Below, one piece after another: positions 11,820 through 22,639 of a stretch of DNA of 64,000 nucleotides; the first letter of the stretch is position 1, and every line of letters begins with the position of its first letter. The notes under the pieces are model-generated. The model was given only the letters and a program-made list of their open reading frames with translations, had not been told where the DNA came from and made no database searches. Source of the DNA: Achatina immaculata. Its lineage: Eukaryota; Mollusca; Gastropoda; Stylommatophora; Achatinidae. Where the stretch lies: assembly GCA_009760885.1 (NCBI GenBank), contig CM019702.1, forward strand, positions 52,427,282 to 52,491,281, in the 5' to 3' direction. The position numbers and the translations under genes were made by a program.

Positions 11820-13200
11820 CCTTTAACCTCAGTGTTGTTCACAGTGTATGATGGGCGATGGTGTCAATGGTACATTGAATGTGCACAACTCGATCTTTTC
11901 CCCACATTTCTGACTGTCTCCGGCTGTCATAGTTATTCCTCTATCGCGTAGCATTTTGTGTGTGATAAGTCCTTCAACGTTTTTTTGTTCATCTCCCTGT
12001 AATTTTGATAAGGTGACTGTTAAGGATTCTGCTTTGTTCATTTGTGGGTTCTCCAGGGTTATTGCTTTGCTTGCCAGCTGATATGTCTGCCATTTCATTG
12101 CCTTTGATACAGGCGTGTATGAGGCAATAAAGTCATGTTAGCAGGGAGATATGCGATTCTTTTAATCTGGCCAGCCACTTGCGATACATTGGCTGGTTTT
12201 CAGTTTGTTTTTTTTTTCTCAGCGTGGTCTTTGAGTCTGATAATATTATGGCTGGTGATGCTTCTTGGTTTGCTATCCAACAGATGGCTCGAGTGATTAC
12301 TTCAGTGCTCATCCTCATGCTTGTTGTTGTGATGCTGGCCTCGGCCTGACTGGAGTGGGTCATCTATTCCGACAGACCACGAATCCTCGTCTGCTTCTTT
12401 GTCCGCTCGTCACCGATCCCTGTGCGTATATTACGGGGTCACTCTGTTCGGAGTGTTTAATCAACTGATTTTGTCTTCGATTTCTCATTCTTCTTGTCCT
12501 GCAAACCAATTTAAGGATTTTCTACTGAGCTAAATATTAATTTGTGTAATGGGTGATAGTTTTCGGCAATCAATCAGAGGGCACACATGGGGATTTTCTC
12601 AGGGTGCTATTTTTCATCCTCCGATATCAGTGACTGATCTTTTTCTATGTTTCTACTTTTTGTGTTTGAATCTCTTTTTTTTCATGGGTGGTCGTTCATG
12701 CTCGATGTTGATGGCGTTGACGAGATTCAAGTGCTGTGTACAAAAACACGATAGATTTCGTGACGATTTCGACCTTGTACATCTACTGCTATAACATCCA
12801 CATAGTTTAAAAGTCGGCCGAGGCTGTTGGATTAAATTGAACTAGTTTCACTGTGTATATGTTGAATAATATTACTGAGAGTGGGGGGGGGGGGGAGGTC
12901 CTTGAAAGATGCCAGGATGGATCCTGGTTGGTTTGAATGTCTAGCATCTGCATTTCATGGCCACAGTTCTGCTTAAGCGTGATGCAGCTGTCCATCTGAT
13001 AAGTCATGTATCGGTGCCTAGGTCTAGCATTAGTGTGAGCAAGGTGGTGTAATTCACGGGATTGTATGCGTCCTCTAAGTCCCATGTTCTTTTTAGTAGG
13101 TTTCTGACTTTCTCTTGGAACCCTTCATGTACTTCACACGCCATTATGGCTGCGTTATCGTGCTGTTTCTTCCTATTCGGCCTTTAAGCAATTTGCCACT
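11820..13200 (-). mobile_element. I-clade-like LINE remnant with RT and RNase H domains
   Basis: The minus strand contains, in 5'-3' order, the RT motif A block DLEDAYNPVNYTTLL (about 13085-13040), a damaged 'GLPQG' region around a poly-G run (12882-12893 on plus), LSVILFNIYTVKLVQFNP (about 12875-12820), then an RNase H domain with AICWIANQEASPAIILSDS (about 12290-12230) and a C-terminal NEMAD-like match (MKWQTYQLASKAITLENP, 12098-12045). 'DLEDAYN' plus a downstream RNase H is characteristic of I-group non-LTR elements. At least four frame changes are needed, so the element is dead. Its 3' end is near 11820 and its 5' limit is uncertain. Confidence 0.7.
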
Positions 13201-14334
13201 ATTATTTTCAAATGCATATATACTTTTCCTGGCTACGGATTTTTCATCATTTCTACATGTCTTTTTGGGGTGTTATGATTCGGTGACCTGACAGCTCTTT
13301 ATGATTCCTGTTTGCAATAACAATACAATGACAATTTGGTTAGTAACTGTGTATTGCTAGGAAATGATATTTCTAGTTAAATCTCACTGTATACATATTT
13401 TTGGGCTTCTTTTAACATGTTTTATATTCACTTTTAAGATACTCATGGGAGCTATTGTTAAAGTCACCTGGCATTTTTCATCGCCTTGTCTATCTACTTC
13501 TCTCGCCATTTTCCTTTTCTTGGCTAGCAAAGTTTGACTAAGATATTTTCATTCCTACATCTGATAAATAAAGGATTATATTACTCACGTATTCAATTCA
13601 GTGAATCAGATTATCTGTTCGTCTTTTTTCAAAAGCCCTGGCAGTACACTCATCTGTCGTTGATGATATCCTGCGATGTTCTTCAGTGGCTTGTCATCAG
13701 AAGATAATCTGGAGCTGGAAAGAAAAACAAGAAACGTTCATGCTCTATTGGTGTATTACTAACATAATAGAGAGTGTCTATATTTACAGTAACAGTTTGA
13801 CATATATAGTACAGCGCTAGCCATAAATCTCTAGTTCTTATGCCACACTGAAAAGAAAAACAATACAAACAAACACAATAAAATCTAAACTTCCATCAGC
13901 AGCTTGAAACACCAATCCAGTAACGAGGAAATCGAAGAACCTCTGGAATTTTCTCACGTGCTACTATCATGGTGTTAACTAAATGAGGAATTTATATTGT
14001 AGTGTTGAACACTTCAGTCTGGAATTAAAGGCAGTAAATTTTATTTTAAAAAATAGAGCGAATATATCTTTGCATCATAAATTTTTATGAGGCGTTTAGT
14101 AAACGACAAATGCACGCTACTTTCTGCAACTGTCTTTTTCTAGTGGAGATTGGCCGGACAGGCATAAAGTAACAACAGTGGCCGCTGGCCCAAACCTAGC
14201 TCTCACCCAAGTTGTCTCTTCAGCAGATATTGCATTTGGAATTGTATTTTTAAAATCTGAGTTTAACTTGTAGTCCCGTTTATATTCACAGAGCAGTCTA
14301 GCGATGTCAAATAATTACTATAGACTATTTGAGA
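13201..14334. other. No gene seen
   Basis: No supportable gene. A minus-strand frame around 13683-13868 contains CGIRTRDL, a phrase I know as a frequent spurious translation of genomic repeats, so I do not call it. Confidence 0.45.
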
Positions 14335-14475
14335 AAGGCCTCGTGGCAGACAGACTCAGGACGTCAGGGAAATTCTGAATGAGTCACTGCAAGACGCCTG
14401 CAAGAACGTATTGTATTCAGGGAGGGTGTGAGAGGGACAGCGTTCCGGAAAGAACATGGCACATGAATGAATTTA
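14335..14475 (+). mobile_element. LINE family G C-terminal tail, third copy
   Basis: Matches 4700-4850 and 30030-30166 over the segment coding 'REILNESLQDA' and the terminal ACATGGCACATGAATGAAT. Heavily decayed and shorter than the duplicon copies, and it lies outside the duplication. Confidence 0.5.
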
Positions 14476-14973
14476 AGAAAGACAGGAACAAGTTAGTTGG
14501 CCAAACATAGCGCACGATGTCCTTTATTAATATGTAATGCTGCCCCTGCTTATTTCTATATTTAGTTGTTTGTAAACAAGAATATCCAGCGATCTGTTTT
14601 GTTTATTTCCAATCTTCATGTACATCGTTCTCTTCTTCTTCTTCTTCTTCTTCGTTCACTTCTACCACCAAGAACCGCACTGTGAACCTACTGAATTCAC
14701 GCATGTGGTCCTCGTTAGGTCCCGTGGTCCCCTGTGTGGTCCAAAATAGACCACACGAGTTCCACGAAAGGACCACAAGGGGTTCAGAGTATCACAGTGC
14801 TTTAGCCTGTATTCTTGGTGGGTCTCGGAAGCGGGATTGATTCTATTTTCATTTATATTTTAGTATGCTTTCTTAACCAACAGCATTATTATTGTTGACC
14901 TTCACTTATACACTGCTATTTTTCTTCTTCTTCTCTTATATACTATTTATCGTCCTGTCTGATGAAATGAGCC

Positions 14974-15035
14974 ATATTTCCCTTTGGTCTTTAAAGTTAT
15001 CTTGATAGAGAACATTAAAGACCAAAGGGAAATAT
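14974..15035. repeat. Perfect 21-bp inverted repeat (foldback)
   Basis: Arms at 14974-14994 and 15015-15035 are exact reverse complements (core TTTCCCTTTGGTCTTTAA) around a 20-base loop. The similarity continues imperfectly outside the arms (ATGAGCC versus GGTAATATT complement region). No protein-coding context. Confidence 0.9.
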
Positions 15036-17040
15036 TACCTCATGTTAATATTATCTCTGAACATGGAATATCTAAACTTAAGACTGACCTAAAATGTGGA
15101 GGCTACAAAACCGCATATGACTTAATGCTTGTTTCAAATCATTTTATAATCACACCCCATTCACTGAGGTCGAGTAGGTCAATCATAGTTTTACACATAA
15201 TAGCAATACATGATTGTAAAACAAACCAGAGCAACTATTATTCTTCAAACGTAGATAAAGAATAGATACCAGGGGGGATAATATTTAATAGTTGGCAATG
15301 TTACCATGTCTAATGTATATTAATTTTAAAGATTTAATAATTGTGTAAATATATGGTTATTTCCCCTATGTGAAACTGAAGTCCAGGAACAGTAGACCGA
15401 TTTATTATATCCCCTGTGTCTTGAATGTATGATACGGCAGGCTTCCGTGGAGATAATTATTGCTTTATGATACGAGAAAAGCAAAGAAATTACCACTATT
15501 ACTAGTTTACCACATATTTGTCGCAGAAATTATCATTGTAAAATTACAAGAAAAATTGATATCACAGAATATAAAAAAATTGTATTACTCACATACTATC
15601 CATGAAAAGAAACAGTTTCTTATTTTCTGTTTAACATTAGTTAAAATAGTAAATAACTAAAATCTTCGAAGTAAAAGCTTTTGTGAAACCTTTCAGAGTT
15701 ATAATTAGGGATACTTAGCAAACATTTAACTTATATTTATAATAAGACACTAAAGACAGGAACATATGACCAGACAATTGAGTCATGGTTATCATATGCT
15801 CGCTCTAACCATTGAATAAGAATAGTTACCAATCCTTTGAGTAATATCAGTCAGTATCTCTCTATCTGCTATTTGGTTTCTCTTTAATCTAAATATACAA
15901 AGAGGAGCTTAGCATTATTGTCTCATAAGACGGGCTCATCTTTTCAATAGTCTTCTCCCAGTCCAATATTCCGTATTGACATGAAAATGCTTGAGCAATC
16001 AACAATTACTTCTTTGAATGATCGCATGAATTATATGAGTCATACGTTCAGGCTACTTCTAGATTACCTGCAATGATTCAGTGTCTTAGGCTTATTATCA
16101 TTATTTTTTAAAGTTCTTATTCCACAGAATCAAATATGTGTGTTTTTCCTATGGATTTGTCTAATTATTAAATGTTATTTCTCCTTTTCGTTTCACAAAT
16201 TATTTATTAAAAGTGATTTTTCAGCTTTCGTTTTCATATCTACAGTGTATAATAAATGTTTAAACTAACTTTACATATTTTGTTAAGTGCCATAGAGACA
16301 TAATGATTCTGATTTTCTTAAATATCTTCTAACATGATGTAAATATGAATAAATCATTAGCTGTGGTGTTTATTTATGCGATATTCTAAAGCACTAAAAC
16401 ATGTATGTATGCCGTGAGCCTTAATCATACAAAAATACACTGGACAAAGAAACAGAGGTAGGATGTCAAGTATTTATACTTTATTTTATACTATGTTGTC
16501 TCTGTGTATAGTTATATACTCATGCACTAATTATTTAGTCTTTACCAGTGCTTGATGTAATTTATCTGCATGTTTTAACAAAATGTTTACATAAAGCGTA
16601 CCTACGGATGCCTGTCTGAAAGTAACTGAAAATCAGAGAACATAGCCATTGAAAATTATATGAAATATTTTAGGGTCAGTAAAAAAAATGTTTCATATCT
16701 TTTGCCATCTGTTTCTTTCTTTGCTTTGCTGTTACTTTTTCAATATTATATTATCATTTACCATTAACATCATTCAGTATGTATACGAATGAATCTCTTG
16801 ATAAGATGCAAAAATAAAGTCGAGAGCATAATTCCTTGAAGGTGCATTTTATCTTTTTTTAAAAAGAACACTTTCACGCTCACATCTTATGTTTCCTAAA
16901 ATTTATTTTCACAGCTTAATTGTAAATAATGTATACCTAGGTCTCATATAATTATTATCGAAACATGCAAACAACTGAGAGAATACTACTTATGTCTGTA
17001 TGTATATATATTTTCTCTTATCTACTCCAAAGAACCAAAG
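15036..17040. other. No gene seen; 5' flank of GPCR-1
   Basis: AT-rich, no supportable coding frame or recognised transposon. The last several hundred bases should hold the promoter and 5' leader of GPCR-1, but I can point to no specific element. Confidence 0.45.
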
Positions 17041-17239
17041 ATGCAGAAAGAAACTACGAGTTCCTCTCAGAAAGTGTCTGTTCCTTTTATGGATATTGAA
17101 ACAGTATTAATTTACACGTATATTGTCCACGCAACCGTGTGCCAGATAATCACTGTTTCTGGGATTGTGACAAACATCATCAGTATCATATGTTTTGTAA
17201 AGCAGGGATTTAAAGAGTCCGTCAACATCAGTCTACTGG
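17041..17239 (+). CDS. GPCR-1 exon 1 (TM1): rhodopsin-like, chemosensory-type receptor
   Basis: First of three exons (17041-17239, 20019-20233, 22007-22639) that splice in frame to a predicted 348-residue class A-like seven-transmembrane receptor. This exon encodes residues 1-66 and the first base of Gly67. It has a short extracellular N-terminus beginning MQKETTSSSQ, then TM1 with TVSGIVTNIISIICF, whose Asn fits the conserved TM1 asparagine, and the loop motif VKQGFKESVNISLLG. The ATG is in the same position as in GPCR-2. The donor is GG|GTAGGA, phase 1. The receptor belongs to an expanded, mostly orphan family resembling gastropod chemosensory receptors, and the ligand is unknown. Intron 1 is enlarged by a Penelope-like element. 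The gene is intact apart from a transposon-derived C-terminus (see exon 3). Confidence 0.87.
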
Positions 17240-17339
17240 GTAGGAGTTTAAATTCTTTTCTTGTTCTTTTCTTGTCAGACATGATCTGAGTGTTTATTCA
17301 TTTGCTACATTACAGTGTTAACATTTATAATGTATTATA

Positions 17340-18420
17340 CGCATCGGTGGCGGTTACATTTTCTCTTGCCAACATATGTAAGGCCCGCGACATTTTCTCG
17401 GATCCATTCCTATTAGCATACAAGCGTTAGCCAAATCATCAGGACATCCTCGTCCACTGCCACTTGAAGTGGAGCCTTTTATATGTTGGCATCAGAAAAT
17501 GTAACAAGCCACGATGCGCTACTTGCCCTGTAGTCTGGGAAACGAAAATTGTTAGATTAACCTTTCAGAAAACTATCCGCACTCTGCATGAGGTATTCAC
17601 ATGCGAGTATCGTAATGTGATATATGTCATAGTCTGCAAAAGATCCAGTATGGCGTATATTGGTGAGACTGGTCTCAAATTAGGTGACCGCATGTAGAAA
17701 AATCTGTACGATATCACCCACCATGCTTCGAAACCAGTCCAGAATTATTTCAATGGCCTCAACCACACAAGCAAATCTGATTTTCTGATAACAACCATCA
17801 AACAATGTCACGCAGAAGAAACAAGTCGCCTAGTGCTTGAGAACCGCTACATTCAGGATTATGGGAAGCTGGAACCACACGGGTTGACCTCGTTATTCAA
17901 CTACACCTAACATTCTCCTCTTCAACAATCATAATCCCTCTCCACTAAGCTCCACTCAGTTCTCACGTGTTACACATAAGTTCAGAACCTCCGCACAGCA
18001 TCACATTAAACCCCTCTACCCCAACTATAATCATCTATTTCATCTTTCCTGGCTAGCTTTACATAGTATCACTATCCCTCTCTCCTCTACGCTTTCCCCA
18101 CTCACCACCCTCAGTCATGACCCACCTCTCACACATAACAAGTCTCCATTTAAACATTCCCTACGCACCAACATGTCCATCTCTGAAAAAGCTTCAGAGA
18201 AGCCACATCAACTTACAAGTTACAGGTAAGTGCCCTTTTCATTTTATTTCCTTTATTTTAAACATAACATTCATGTGAATCTATACTTTATTTCCTCTCT
18301 ATATTTCTTGGTCACGCATATTTTTGCATGATTAAGGCTCTCGCTGAAACGTCACAACTTTGTAACCATTAAGAAATAAATGTGTTCCTACTTTTTTCCT
18401 ACGTAATACATTCTCAATAT
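17340..18420 (+). mobile_element. Penelope-like element remnant with GIY-YIG endonuclease (in GPCR-1 intron 1)
   Basis: The plus strand reads FSDPFLLAYKR*PNHQDILV, then CNKPRCATCPVV, then CEYRNVIYVIVCK and MAYIGETGLKLGDRM, continuing after a stop to VLENRYIQDYGKLEPHGL. The cysteine cluster followed by 'VIYVI' and 'YIGETG...R' is the GIY-YIG endonuclease of Penelope-like retroelements, which lies C-terminal to their RT. At least two stops (17428 TAG, 17695 TAG) break it, and the RT itself is missing. A C-rich stretch (17915-18240) and a terminal segment (about 18330-18420) resembling the repeat at 18835-18920 follow. It sits in sense orientation in the intron and is presumably spliced out. Confidence 0.8.
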
Positions 18421-18589
18421 GCCGTAATGTCTTTTGATAAAATCAATGTATTTTACTGATCCTTTTTATTTAGAAAGTTCACATTACACCTGTAGTTGTT
18501 CCATTACAGTTTCTCTGTACATCCTGATTGAAAAGGTTATGGATGATGGTTACTTGATAAGGTTTAAAGAATCTATTGTAGACGTAATG

Positions 18590-18921
18590 TTCTGAAAATA
18601 CCTAAACACGAATCTGAGAATACACAATTAATTAGTGTATAGTCATACAACTATACACAAAGCACTGCAGTAAACCTTTGATACCAAAATGTATAAACTA
18701 GGAAGAAAGTAGGAACAGCTTTATTCTTTAACGATGTGTAATTTAATATGTAATTTAACTATATTTAATTTAATGATGTGTATTCCATATTTTGTCTCTT
18801 CTCTCTAATTCTTCGTCCTGTTTGTTTTTGTTTGATAAAGGCTCGCGCCTAAACGTTACAAGTTTGTTATCGTTAAATAATAAAGCTGTTCCTACTTTCT
18901 TCCTAGTTTATACATTTTAAT
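18590..18921 (+). repeat. Penelope-associated terminal repeat with two nested foldbacks
   Basis: Two structures are visible. First, GTGTATAG and CTATACAC form a perfect 8-bp hairpin at about 18634-18657. Second, 18686-18733 and 18871-18918 are near-perfect 48-bp inverted repeats (core AGGAAGAAAGTAGGAACAGC). The right arm is preceded by AAGGCTCGCGCCTAAACG. A related right-arm segment occurs at 18330-18420, just after the Penelope coding remnant, and a related left part at 58480-58570. I infer these are the LTR-like terminal segments of the same Penelope-like family. Confidence 0.55.
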
Positions 18922-20018
18922 CTGTGAATAGAGTAAAGATCGAATGAATATATTTTATCTGCATTGCATTTCATAAAGGCATGTAAGATTTCCAGGTGCC
19001 ACGTCAGATTCAGAGCGTAAAATAATAAGAGGGTACATATTTTTATGGTCTCAAATTTAAAATGTACTGATACAATTGAGATTCATTATTTAAATATAAC
19101 GACGTAACAAATGCACAGCATTGAGTGACTTGAGCCACATTAATATGACAATGCCAGTGAACGCTTCTAGTTGAAGAAATAATGAGCTGTTTGATCTAAA
19201 TATGAAATGTAATAATTGTATCAAGGTTAGAGGCTGAAGATAATCCAAGATGCCTCTACAGTTGTAGCTCAACGTTTTAAACATAAATCGCTGCTAAATC
19301 GTCTTCACTGACATAAATTATCTAGAAACGGAGTTTTAAAATATGTAATAGATACTTGTGTGGTGATCTAGTGCATAGATTTACTCAAAATGTGCATTGA
19401 ATCTTTCCATATTCAAATTTAATCGGACAATTGTGACCTTGTGTAATAGGAGTTATCAGAGACTTTCATACCGAGGCGGTGTAGTGGTCTGCGAATCTGT
19501 CTGTCTGTCAGAAAGTAACATATTTCATTGTCAGTTAGAAGAGACCTATGTCTCGTATTAATCGCGACTAAGAACACTGATAAAAGATTTCTGTCAGGGG
19601 TGTCTGTAAACACAGCTAGTCTCATTAAATAACTCGCAGAGGCTTACGTGTTAGATTAACATTTGTATTCAAAAACGTAAATATGTTGTGGAAAAGCGTT
19701 TCTAAACATAATAGTTCTGTATATGCAATTAAAATAGGCCTCTTTGAAGAGAATAAACTTCAAGATAAGAACTGACATAAGTAGTGAAAGTAGCTTTTAG
19801 GTTGGATTAAATTTCAGTGACCAATCATGTTTGTTCAGTACATTAACCGTGATTCATTTTTCGATCTAGTGTTCAGAATACCGTTAACAGCTTTCATATG
19901 TTGTCTACTTAATCTTTATTCAGTTAATAAGGTTAACACGGTGTATGTGATAACACTTCGTTGCTTCGTAACAGGTTTAAAACGTACAATATAATTATTT
20001 TTGTTTGTATACAACTAG
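18922..20018. other. Rest of GPCR-1 intron 1; no gene
   Basis: Non-coding. Contains a minus-strand copy of the unclassified repeat at about 19240-19350. The exon 2 acceptor is TACAACTAG at 20010-20018. Confidence 0.5.
19240..19350 (-). repeat. Unclassified dispersed repeat, copy 3 (antisense)
   Basis: The reverse complement matches 31165-31260, including TATGTCAG(C/T)GAAGACGATT and TTAGCAGCGA. This copy lies in intron 1 of GPCR-1, outside the segmental duplication, so the sequence has dispersed independently. Confidence 0.55.
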
Positions 20019-20233
20019 GTCTGACCATCTCAGATCTGTGTTGTCTTATTACATTAGTACTGTCAAATGTGTCTGCACTACCAGTACTACATACAGCAGA
20101 CCTTCCTTTCGACGTGCTGGGAACATATTACCTCACCGTAGCAATGCCACATATTACTTTTAACCGAGTGTCTGCCTGGATCACGGCCATAATCACGCTG
20201 GAACGATGCATTTGCATAAAAGCGCCACTTAAG
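20019..20233 (+). CDS. GPCR-1 exon 2 (TM2-TM3)
   Basis: This 215-bp exon completes the split glycine codon and encodes residues 67-138. TM2 starts LTISDLCCLITLV, with the conserved TM2 aspartate. An extracellular loop follows with LHTADLPFDVLG, then TM3 with FNRVSAWITAIITLERCICI. ERC occupies the place of the class A DRY motif, as in the two sister genes. Acceptor TAG|GT, donor AAG|GTTGGT, phase 0. Exon 2 is exactly 215 bp in all three genes in this window, which supports both splice sites. Reading the frame straight through the donor runs into intron sequence with no homology. Confidence 0.87.
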
Positions 20234-20665
20234 GTTGGTTTCGGTGCAATTTACTGTCGCATTGTCTCTACATCGTTTTTTCATTCAAACAGCCTGGCAC
20301 TATCTGTTATTATCTGACAAGCGTATACAAGTTAGAAGGCAATTATTTTTTTCAGTTTTATATCAGTTTAGAAATGTCGTTATTTCATGGCATTAATGCA
20401 AAGAATATAGCGTAATTAAGTGAAAAACAAATGTTTTAAATTACACCAAATTATCTTCACCATGATAACATCTTAGAGTGAAAGTGTATTATTTCCAGCT
20501 TCCACTTCGAGGGATCTACATAAAACTCTCAGAAGAATTCTTCTTACTGACCTACAGTGGTTATTTCCAAATAGACCTGCCCAAGTCTATAACATGAATA
20601 TTAATGGAACAACACATTACCTTTTGAACAAAATCAAATATATGGAGTCAGTGATAACAGCTGAT

Positions 20666-21722
20666 CTTATATATCCTTCCCGTGCCGTTAAACGTCACAT
20701 AGGGCTCGCAAAGTAGTTCGACAATTTTTCCTGTCTTCGGCGAGTCTTTCATCCTCATCAAAGGATTGTATGCCTTTTAATTTGGCTTCTCTTAGTAATG
20801 TCCTCTTCAGAGTTTCACGCGGTCTGCCTCTTTTTCATCTGCCTGTTGTGTTCCACTTGATAGCTTGTTTTGGAATTCTCTGATCATTTCTTCTCATCAA
20901 GTGACCAACATATGTCCACCTCCTTTTTCTGATCACCCATGAGACTGGTTGTTGTTCAGTCATCTCTCTTATCTATGCATTGTTCTTGAATTCATTCCAC
21001 TTGATGCCGAGTATTTTTCTTAGGCATTTGTTTTCAAAAAGAGTCTAATTTCTTTTCTATTTCTTTAGTTGTTTTCCAGTTTTCACATGCATAAATGAGG
21101 GTGGATATTTTATTTGAATTGAATAGTCTTAATTTGGTTTTTGTGCTTATAATTTTTGAATTTCATATGTTCTCAAGATTCTTGAAGATTGATGCTGCTT
21201 TTGAAATACTGATCCTAACTTCCTTTCTAGTGTCACCATCCTGGACTATGTAGCTGCCAAGGTATGCAAATTGATTGACTTCTTCAGTGTCTGTCCCTTC
21301 TATGTGTATTTTTCCATTTTGATTGAGATGAATTTTCTTTATTTTTGTTTTGTCCTTGTTAATTTCAAGTCCCATTTTGCTAGCCCTGAAGACAGGTTAT
21401 CTGTTTTTTCTTACATGGAATTCACATTATTACTTATAAGAGTTATGTCATCAGCAAAATCCAAGTCTTCTAGTTGTGTCCCATGTACCCAGTCAATACC
21501 TGTGGTACCTGTTCAGCATTTTTTTCATTATGAAGTCTACTGTAATCCCAAAAAGTAAAGGAGACAGTATACATCAGTGTTTCACACCTGTTTCAATCTG
21601 GAACCATTCACTCACCCCTTCTTCTGTCTTGACTGCACACATATATCCACTGTATAAGTCCTTAATGATGTGACAATTGTAGATGGTATTCCATATAGAT
21701 ATAAAATTCTCCATAATGAATT
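20666..21722 (-). mobile_element. RTE-like LINE family B, copy 3, in GPCR-1 intron 2
   Basis: The minus strand reads from LWRILYLYGIPSTIV (RT fingers, near 21700) through WFQIETGVKH, a damaged ADDITL region, GLEINKDKTKI, EEVNQFAYLGSYIVQDGD and a C-terminal domain ending near 20690. It shares with copies 1 and 2 the TAA after NSM and the following frameshift. CAGCTGAT flanks it at 20658-20665 and 21723-21730, a probable target-site duplication. It is antisense to the receptor gene and lies wholly within intron 2. Confidence 0.85.
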
Positions 21723-22006
21723 CAGCTGATAGAAGATATAAATTATTGATATTGATATTTGATAATACTTTCTAGGGAAACACACCTTTTTGACACATGT
21801 GTGCGTGTTTGTAGAGGAGGAGGAATAAGTAAATGAAGGAAACTCAAGAAATACACGTACATATAGTTTGCATAGCAGCAGACCCAAAGTAAAAGCAGTT
21901 AGTGTTACCAGTTTTGCATTATATTCATTATACACAAATGTACTATCAGAAACGTTGCACATACTAAACAGAACTCACCATGTCAACTGACTCTGTTGTT
22001 TTTCAG

Positions 22007-22639
22007 ATAAAACTACTTCTCACACCAAAACGTATGCTTACCATCATCGTCTGTGTCTACATAGTTCTCATATCCAGCGGAACTCCTGTGTACGCTGTCA
22101 ACAGACTGGCTATGATCTTTTCTCCAAGTAGAAACAGAACTATCCTAAGTCTTGCTTCAACCTCGGAGAAAGAAATTATTGAGGAAGTTTCTTTCATAAT
22201 CAACAACTTTTTCCTGACTTTTGCGGCTTTTATCGTCATAAGTGTCTGTACAGCATTACTGGTAATTAGTCTGCAAAAAAGAACAAAATGGAGACAGTCT
22301 TCAACTGGTACCTTACAGACTGATGTTAACAGTCGGCACATGAGGACAGCCAAAATGGTTGTGATGATATCTACACTCTTTATCATTTGTTTCATTCCCG
22401 TATCTTTAATGTCTCTTGTTATGGCCTTAATACCAGATTTTAATGTTTATGGTAAATATATAAATATATCTTTGATTATTAGCGGGATAATATTTTTCAC
22501 AGAAGGTGTAAATTCATCCGCGAATATTTTTATTTACTACAACATGAGTGTTAAATACAGAGAGACATTTCACAGTGTCTTATCTTATATCTTATATCCT
22601 TCTCGTGCCGTGAAACGTCACATAGGGCTCGCAAAGTAG
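22007..22639 (+). CDS. GPCR-1 exon 3 (TM4-TM7) with transposon-derived C-terminus
   Basis: Encodes residues 139-348. TM4 includes MLTIIVCVYIVLISSG, followed by the loop PVYAVNRLAMIF, TM5 with FFLTFAAFIVISVCTALLV, a loop with TKWRQSS, TM6 with VVMISTLFIICFIP, and TM7 with TEGVNSSANIFIYY. The CFIP and NIFIYY strings occupy the positions of the class A CWxP and NPxxY motifs. The acceptor is TTTTTCAG at 21999-22006. After SVKYRETFHSV the receptor sequence stops matching its sister GPCR-2, which ends RETFRKIFYICK. The last 19 residues and the stop are read antisense through the 3' end of an RTE-like LINE (22579 onward). The gene remains open, and the tail replacement may or may not matter functionally. 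Confidence 0.87.
   Translation: MKLLLTPKRMLTIIVCVYIVLISSGTPVYAVNRLAMIFSPSRNRTILSLASTSEKEIIEEVSFIINNFFLTFAAFIVISVCTALLVISLQKRTKWRQSSTGTLQTDVNSRHMRTAKMVVMISTLFIICFIPVSLMSLVMALIPDFNVYGKYINISLIISGIIFFTEGVNSSANIFIYYNMSVKYRETFHSVLSYILYPSRAVKRHIGLAK

Noticed and set aside
13683..13868. Minus-strand frame with CGIRTRDL
   Set aside because: Recurrent spurious translation of repeats, with no domain and no neighbours in support.
22057..22395. Minus-strand 112-codon open frame, with an equal-length partner at 40241-40579
   Set aside because: Both lie antisense to homologous receptor exon 3, and conservation is explained by the sense strand.
21980..22639. A stand-alone 219-residue protein starting at 21980
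   Set aside because: The ATG lies in intron 2. The family alignment starts at the acceptor 22006/22007 and exons 1 and 2 are present upstream.
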